Below, piece after piece: positions 6,443 through 9,469 of a stretch of DNA of 9,469 nt (position 1 is its first letter; each line of letters begins with the position of its first letter). Both the position numbers and the translations under genes were made by a program. The notes under the pieces are model-generated. The model searched no databases and had not been told where the DNA came from. It worked only from the letters and a program-made list of their open reading frames with translations. The stretch is from an uncultured Planctomycetaceae bacterium (lineage in GTDB: Bacteria; Planctomycetota; Planctomycetia; Pirellulales; Pirellulaceae). The stretch is from positions 1-9,469 of the forward strand of contig CALELC010000695.1 of assembly GCA_937904535.1 (NCBI GenBank), given 5' to 3'.

Positions 6443-8008
6443 CTAGCGGAGGAGCGAGCCATTGCCGGCGTTCGCCTGCGCCTGACGCACCCAAGAGTCG
6501 CCGGCACGGCGGATCGCCATCGCGAGTTTCTCAAGCGATGCCGCGGCGTGATCGCATGCCGTGGCAACTGCCAAGGCGCTCGTGATCGGGTCGCTGCTCG
6601 GCTCAGCGAGTGCTGGTGCCGTTTCGCTGGGGGCCGAGCGAACGGACTGCGCTAAGACCACCTCGAGGGCCGCCTGACAAGCGAGCTCCACCTGCAGGAC
6701 TCGCCCCTCATCGGTCGGCAACATCGGTGCGGCGCGACCAGGGAGCTGACGCGGGGCCTGAAGTTCAGCCTGGGCGATCTGATGGTTGGGCTCGCTCTTC
6801 TCGGCCGGACGGCGGGTGAGACCTGCAAGAAGGCCATCGGCCATCACGCTCGTTCGTTGACCCCATTGGCCGAGCAATCGGCCAAGTTGTTCTGGACGCA
6901 GTTGGTTTCGCAGCTCGCTGTCTGGCTGAGCAGCTTGGACGATTTGATTTGCTAGCTCGGCCAATCGCTGCTCAGCGACGGACGGTCCAGCAGGGGGCGC
7001 GATTTTGGCGACGGCGCTTCCGGCTCGCTCAGCGGTTGAAACCGTTACGGCGGGTTCGCTCGTGATCCGCCAGGTGCTGTCATTGAGAGTCGCTACGGCT
7101 CCATAGACGCTGGTACGGCGAGCGGCGGAATAGTAAGGAGCTGGCTGATCGATCGGATACATGCGCATCGCGATCGCGTCTTCCGGACTCAGGTCATATG
7201 ACAGGTACGAATCCGGCAACGTCATGATGATCGGTGAGCTGCCGACCAAAGCGAGTTGGCCGAACCTTGGCGGTGCGGTCGCCGGTGGCTCGCTTACGGC
7301 GGACAGTTCTGTCGGCTCGGCGAGCAGTTGTGGTTCGCTCGCCAGGAGCGCATCGGCTGCGGCAACATCGACGGTGGCCACGTCCGCTCGGTGTTCGGAA
7401 TCAAGATCACTGGACGTTACCACACGCGGGGCATGGTCGACATCGACAGGTTCGACACAGGTCAGCTCAGACAACGCCCGGGCGAGCGAGCGATCATGGG
7501 CCAGCGGCACCGCAGGGACCGGGCTGCCGATTGCCGAGTCTTGCCGAGCCGCCGGCAACAGCGGTGACACCCACTGGCTGGCGGCCGTTCCCCAAGGCAG
7601 CCAGTTTTGAATCCAGGTCGAGTTCAATAATTGCTCGACCGCATCTCCTTCCCCCCGAGCAACCTCACCTGCGGCTGCAAGAGCATCGACCTCAGCGCCA
7701 GGTTGCGGGACCGACGCAGTTGCTGAGCTGGACCCCTGAACGGTCTCGCTCGCTGGCCGCAGGCCGTAGTTTTCCGCCAGCCAGTTATCAAACGACCAGG
7801 TGGCCAGCGGTGTTGCAGTCACATCCGGCCGCTTCGGCAGGCTTTCTGCCATGCCTTGGATCACGTCGATCGTCGGGGCGGCGTGGTCATGAGCTGCCGC
7901 CGGGCTAGCCATCCCGGACATGGCAGCCCCGCCGAGCAACAGGAAAGCGGCCAGGGTTCGACGACTGCGAGCGAGTCGACACGACAAAGAAGGGGCGCGT
8001 TTTGTCAT
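6443..8008 (-). CDS. Exported protein of unknown function, 521 residues
   Basis: I do not recognise a family. Seen: the start at ATG 8008-8006 follows GGAGG with 10-nt spacing and gives a clean signal peptide. This has a basic N-part with an SRR pair (residues 15-17), a hydrophobic core (about LAAFLLLGGAAM, 19-30) and a likely cut after AAA (37-39), leaving HDHAA at the mature N-terminus. The mature chain is acidic and rich in Ala, Ser, Pro and Glu. A Trp-rich patch (about 131-146, STWIQNWLPWGTAASQW) and an aromatic patch (about 258-302, with DSYLSYDLSPEDAIAMRMYP) are the most structured-looking segments. A probable helical C-terminal part spans about 340-515. No further membrane helix, anchor or catalytic motif is evident, and only three Cys are predicted in the mature chain. 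It could be a periplasmic or cell-envelope protein; the SRR followed by Leu leaves Tat export possible, though Sec is simpler. It is flanked by two non-coding stretches, so it is probably transcribed alone. Possibly lineage-restricted to planctomycetes (inference). Confidence 0.8.
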   Translation of the reverse strand: MTKRAPSLSCRLARSRRTLAAFLLLGGAAMSGMASPAAAHDHAAPTIDVIQGMAESLPKRPDVTATPLATWSFDNWLAENYGLRPASETVQGSSSATASVPQPGAEVDALAAAGEVARGEGDAVEQLLNSTWIQNWLPWGTAASQWVSPLLPAARQDSAIGSPVPAVPLAHDRSLARALSELTCVEPVDVDHAPRVVTSSDLDSEHRADVATVDVAAADALLASEPQLLAEPTELSAVSEPPATAPPRFGQLALVGSSPIIMTLPDSYLSYDLSPEDAIAMRMYPIDQPAPYYSAARRTSVYGAVATLNDSTWRITSEPAVTVSTAERAGSAVAKIAPPAGPSVAEQRLAELANQIVQAAQPDSELRNQLRPEQLGRLLGQWGQRTSVMADGLLAGLTRRPAEKSEPNHQIAQAELQAPRQLPGRAAPMLPTDEGRVLQVELACQAALEVVLAQSVRSAPSETAPALAEPSSDPITSALAVATACDHAAASLEKLAMAIRRAGDSWVRQAQANAGNGSLLR

Positions 8009-8018
8009 TGTTGGTGGT

Positions 8019-8023
8019 CCTCC
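8019..8023 (-). promoter_or_regulatory. Ribosome binding site of the exported protein gene
   Basis: GGAGG lies 10 nt before the ATG at 8008. It decides the start against the in-frame upstream TTG (8062) and ATG (8050), which have no such site and would bury the signal peptide inside a longer leader. Confidence 0.75.
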
Positions 8024-8256
8024 AGACAACCGAGCCACCCAGCGCCTCATTGGCTGGGCCAACCAGATTTCGATTGGTCAGTGGCGTGCGTTGCCGTTCC
8101 GTCGGGGTGGGGGTAGAGATGCGGTAAAGTCTGTGTCAGCGACTCATCCCGATCACCGCCGGCGGCTGGGCAGGGTGGTTGCGGTGGGGGCGAGCGGGCG
8201 GCAGAGGTGGGCGTGTCCTCCTCGCTGACAAGCAATGCTATCGGCAAAGAATTCTG

Positions 8257-8271
8257 TCTAGGTCCCCTAGA
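8257..8271. repeat. Short perfect palindrome TCTAGG-TCC-CCTAGA
   Basis: Six-bp arms around a 3-bp centre, about 250 bp upstream of the exported-protein gene and just past the terminator-like stem. It could be a regulator site for that gene or chance; it occurs once in the window as far as I can see. Confidence 0.35.
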
Positions 8272-8279
8272 TGGCTAGC

Positions 8280-8310
8280 AAAAACGCCGCGGCCTGGGCA
8301 AACCGCGCCG
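8280..8310 (-). terminator. Probable intrinsic terminator of the RluA / carrier-like gene pair
   Basis: On the minus strand a CGCGG/CCGCG stem (8307-8303 with 8292-8288, 10-nt loop) extends past one mismatch by two more pairs. It is followed at once by TTTTT (8284-8280). It begins about 34 nt after the stop at 8344. The stem is short but GC-rich. The 9-bp outer repeat CAAAAACGC/GCGTTTTTG (8279-8287 and 8335-8343) encloses it and could compete with it or let it act in both directions. Confidence 0.5.
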
Positions 8311-8343
8311 GTGGAAACGATTTCATCGACTAGCGCGTTTTTG

Positions 8344-8847
8344 TCAGTCGCAGCGGGTAAGCGCGCGCAGCAAAATGTCGGTCGCGCGTTGCTCGAGTTC
8401 ACGATCCGAGCCTGCCCGCGGCCCGGCAACGTTGAGCACCTGCGGTCTGACTTCAGCTAGCCAGCGGGCGATCGCCGGGACGCTTTCTTCAGCCAGTAAA
8501 AAACAGGCGTGTGGCTTGCCCAACCGAGCGGCGGTGCGTTTAGTCAGCAGCGTCCCGCCGCTCAGCGGGTGCTGATAAAGGATCAGGGTTGCATCGCTGT
8601 CCTCGACGTTGAGGATCGTGCGGACCTTGTATTCGCTCGAGTCGGTTTCAACGAGCTCGTAGCGCGAGGGGACCGAGCCGTCCTCGGCTAAACGGCCCTT
8701 GGGGCACCAGCCGCCATGGGCGATGCCCAGTGCGATCGCCACTTCCAGACCCGCCCGGTCGACTCCGGTTTGACCGCCACTGATGATTTTGCTGGGGACA
8801 AAGGGAGTGGCGGGCGCTGACGACCGCGATCGCTTGGGGCGGTTCAT
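8344..8847 (-). CDS. Putative molybdenum carrier protein (YpsA/SLOG-like Rossmann fold)
   Basis: Seen: 167 residues. The motif KIISGGQTGVDRAGLEVAI (about 20-38) is a nucleotide-binding-type glycine loop. GGWCPKGRLAEDG (45-57) follows, then an acidic beta strand (DATLIL) and the family-typical C-terminal NVAGPR (139-144). Family knowledge: this pattern is that of the putative molybdenum carrier family (PF12694), related to Moco carrier proteins and YpsA/SLOG nucleotide-binding proteins. Neither Moco binding nor a reaction is certain for this copy, and no molybdenum-cofactor gene is near. The start was set at the ATG at 8847 because it overlaps the stop of the upstream pseudouridine synthase gene as ATGA (8847-8844), indicating translational coupling. 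The longer frame to 8916 would run deep into that gene. The first 19 residues are basic and Ser-rich and precede the fold. Confidence 0.88.
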   Translation of the reverse strand: MNRPKRSRSSAPATPFVPSKIISGGQTGVDRAGLEVAIALGIAHGGWCPKGRLAEDGSVPSRYELVETDSSEYKVRTILNVEDSDATLILYQHPLSGGTLLTKRTAARLGKPHACFLLAEESVPAIARWLAEVRPQVLNVAGPRAGSDRELEQRATDILLRALTRCD

Positions 8848-9469
8848 GACACTGGACCTGGACCCGGTGCGGGGGTTTCTAAGATTTCGTTCCAAGGTGC
8901 CAGTGCTGCATCCCATTCCTGCTGCGTCGGTCGAAAGTTTCCCCAGCTCGGCGGCGGCTGGCAGCGGAACTCCAGCGTTCGCCCGCCGACCGGATGGGCG
9001 ATTGTCAGACTGGCGGCGTGCAGCGCAATTCCAACAGCGTCGCGACCGGCCAGGCGCTTCTCCCGATCACCATATTTCGAGTCGCCCCACACAACATGTC
9101 CACGGTCGGCGAACTGAACCCGAATCTGGTGCTTCCGCCCAGTCCGCAGCCGGACCGCAGTGAGCGAGTAAGGACTTCGATTGCGGCCACGGCCTGCGTC
9201 AGCCTCCGACTGGCGGAGGACGCGATAATCGAGAATCGCTTCCGCTCCCGAGTCTGCGCGTGTCGAGTCGGAATGGCCCATGGCTGCGCCGCGTCCCGTC
9301 GCGCCCCGTTGGACAACTCGCATCCGGTGAGCGGCTTCGTCTTTGATAACTTGGTCGCGCAGACAGCCGCTGCTCGGTGTCACTCGGCCACTGACCACTG
9401 CCAAATAAATTTTCTCGGGCCCACCAGAGACCCGGCGGAACTGGTCGCTCAACCTGGCAGCCGCCTTGC
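8844..9469 (-). CDS. RluA-family pseudouridine synthase, C-terminal part (cut by window edge)
   Basis: Seen: an open frame entering from the right edge with no start in view. It runs KAAARLSDQFRR, then PEKIYLAVVSG, LRDQVIKDEAAHRM, LRTGRKHQIRVQFADRGHVV (codons at about 9149-9090), GDSKYGD, and ALHAASLTIAHPVGGRTLEF. Family knowledge: these are the conserved RluA-type segments, with TGRxHQIRxQ and GDxxYG in the catalytic domain. The enzyme isomerises uridine to pseudouridine in rRNA or tRNA. The HRLD segment with the catalytic Asp must lie just beyond 9469. The target RNA and exact member (RluA, RluC, RluD or a short paralogue) cannot be told from this half. The TTG at 9452 could be read as a start, but it falls inside the conserved KAAARLS segment, so the gene is truncated by the window rather than short. 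Its TGA overlaps the next gene's ATG. Confidence 0.93.
   Translation of the reverse strand, partial: KAAARLSDQFRRVSGGPEKIYLAVVSGRVTPSSGCLRDQVIKDEAAHRMRVVQRGATGRGAAMGHSDSTRADSGAEAILDYRVLRQSEADAGRGRNRSPYSLTAVRLRTGRKHQIRVQFADRGHVVWGDSKYGDREKRLAGRDAVGIALHAASLTIAHPVGGRTLEFRCQPPPSWGNFRPTQQEWDAALAPWNEILETPAPGPGPVS

Larger units (their letters stand above)
8009..8343. other. Non-coding stretch between carrier-like gene and exported-protein gene
   Basis: This 335-nt stretch has no supportable gene. It holds a terminator-like stem near the right end, a perfect TCTAGG-TCC-CCTAGA inverted repeat (8257-8271), a short TTGGC-TGG-GCCAA repeat (8050-8062), and the ribosome binding site of the exported-protein gene. 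The promoter of that gene should be here, but I cannot name a convincing -35/-10 pair. A minus-strand 66-codon frame (8247-8047) starts with TTG, has no ribosome binding site and is Pro/Thr-rich; I do not count it as a gene. Confidence 0.6.

Noticed and set aside
6191..6655. Plus-strand 154-codon frame covering the gap upstream of the repressor
   Set aside because: It starts next to the operator, runs antisense into the exported-protein gene, and shows no protein-like pattern or ribosome binding site.
8009..8062. Longer N-terminus for the exported protein (TTG 8062 or ATG 8050)
   Set aside because: No ribosome binding site precedes these codons; GGAGG before ATG 8008 and the resulting signal peptide favour the shorter form.
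8047..8247. Minus-strand 66-codon frame in the non-coding stretch
   Set aside because: TTG start without a Shine-Dalgarno, Pro/Thr-rich low-complexity translation and no recognisable features.
1..9469. CRISPR arrays, tRNA or rRNA genes, insertion sequences, prophage or toxin-antitoxin modules
   Set aside because: I saw no regularly spaced repeats, transposase or integrase motifs, or tRNA-like ends; gene order and codon style look like stable chromosome.

Overview
This is a GC-rich bacterial chromosome segment in which every supported gene reads on the minus strand, so transcription runs from high to low coordinates. Gene content and style suggest a planctomycete, most likely a Pirellulaceae/Rhodopirellula-like organism. 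The grounds are a large orphan secreted protein, a putative-molybdenum-carrier gene beside an RluA-type gene, and an RND efflux operon led by a CecR-type TetR regulator. This placement is inference; no 16S or other marker is present.

From right to left: (1) 9469-8344 holds the C-terminal part of an RluA-family pseudouridine synthase, cut by the window edge and missing its catalytic-Asp segment. Its stop overlaps by 4 nt (ATGA) the start of a small YpsA/SLOG-like 'putative molybdenum carrier' protein. A stem followed by five T, about 34 nt after that stop, looks like the terminator of this pair. (2) 8343-8009 is a non-coding stretch with two inverted repeats and a strong ribosome binding site for the next gene. 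(3) 8008-6443 encodes a 521-residue exported protein of unknown function. (4) 6442-6162 is non-coding and holds two perfect palindromes; the nearer one directly abuts the regulator's start. (5) 6161-1 is one compact unit: TetR/CecR-like repressor, periplasmic adaptor (MFP), RND inner-membrane pump, and the N-terminus of an aldo/keto reductase cut by the left edge. Gaps are 12, 52 and 12 nt.

The natural reading of the efflux unit is a self-regulated system. The TetR protein would bind the palindrome at its own start and shut down the cistron; an inducing compound would release it. The adaptor and pump would then form the inner part of a tripartite exporter. No outer-membrane channel (TolC/OprM type) is visible here. 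The aldo/keto reductase could convert a reactive carbonyl compound, which is speculative.

The window is mostly ordinary chromosome. The least expected items are a 19-codon mini-ORF that bridges adaptor and pump with ATGA overlaps at both ends, the pair of palindromes 52 bp apart upstream of the repressor, a pump whose TM10 has Asn-Asp where AcrB has Lys940-Asn941, and the orphan secreted protein.
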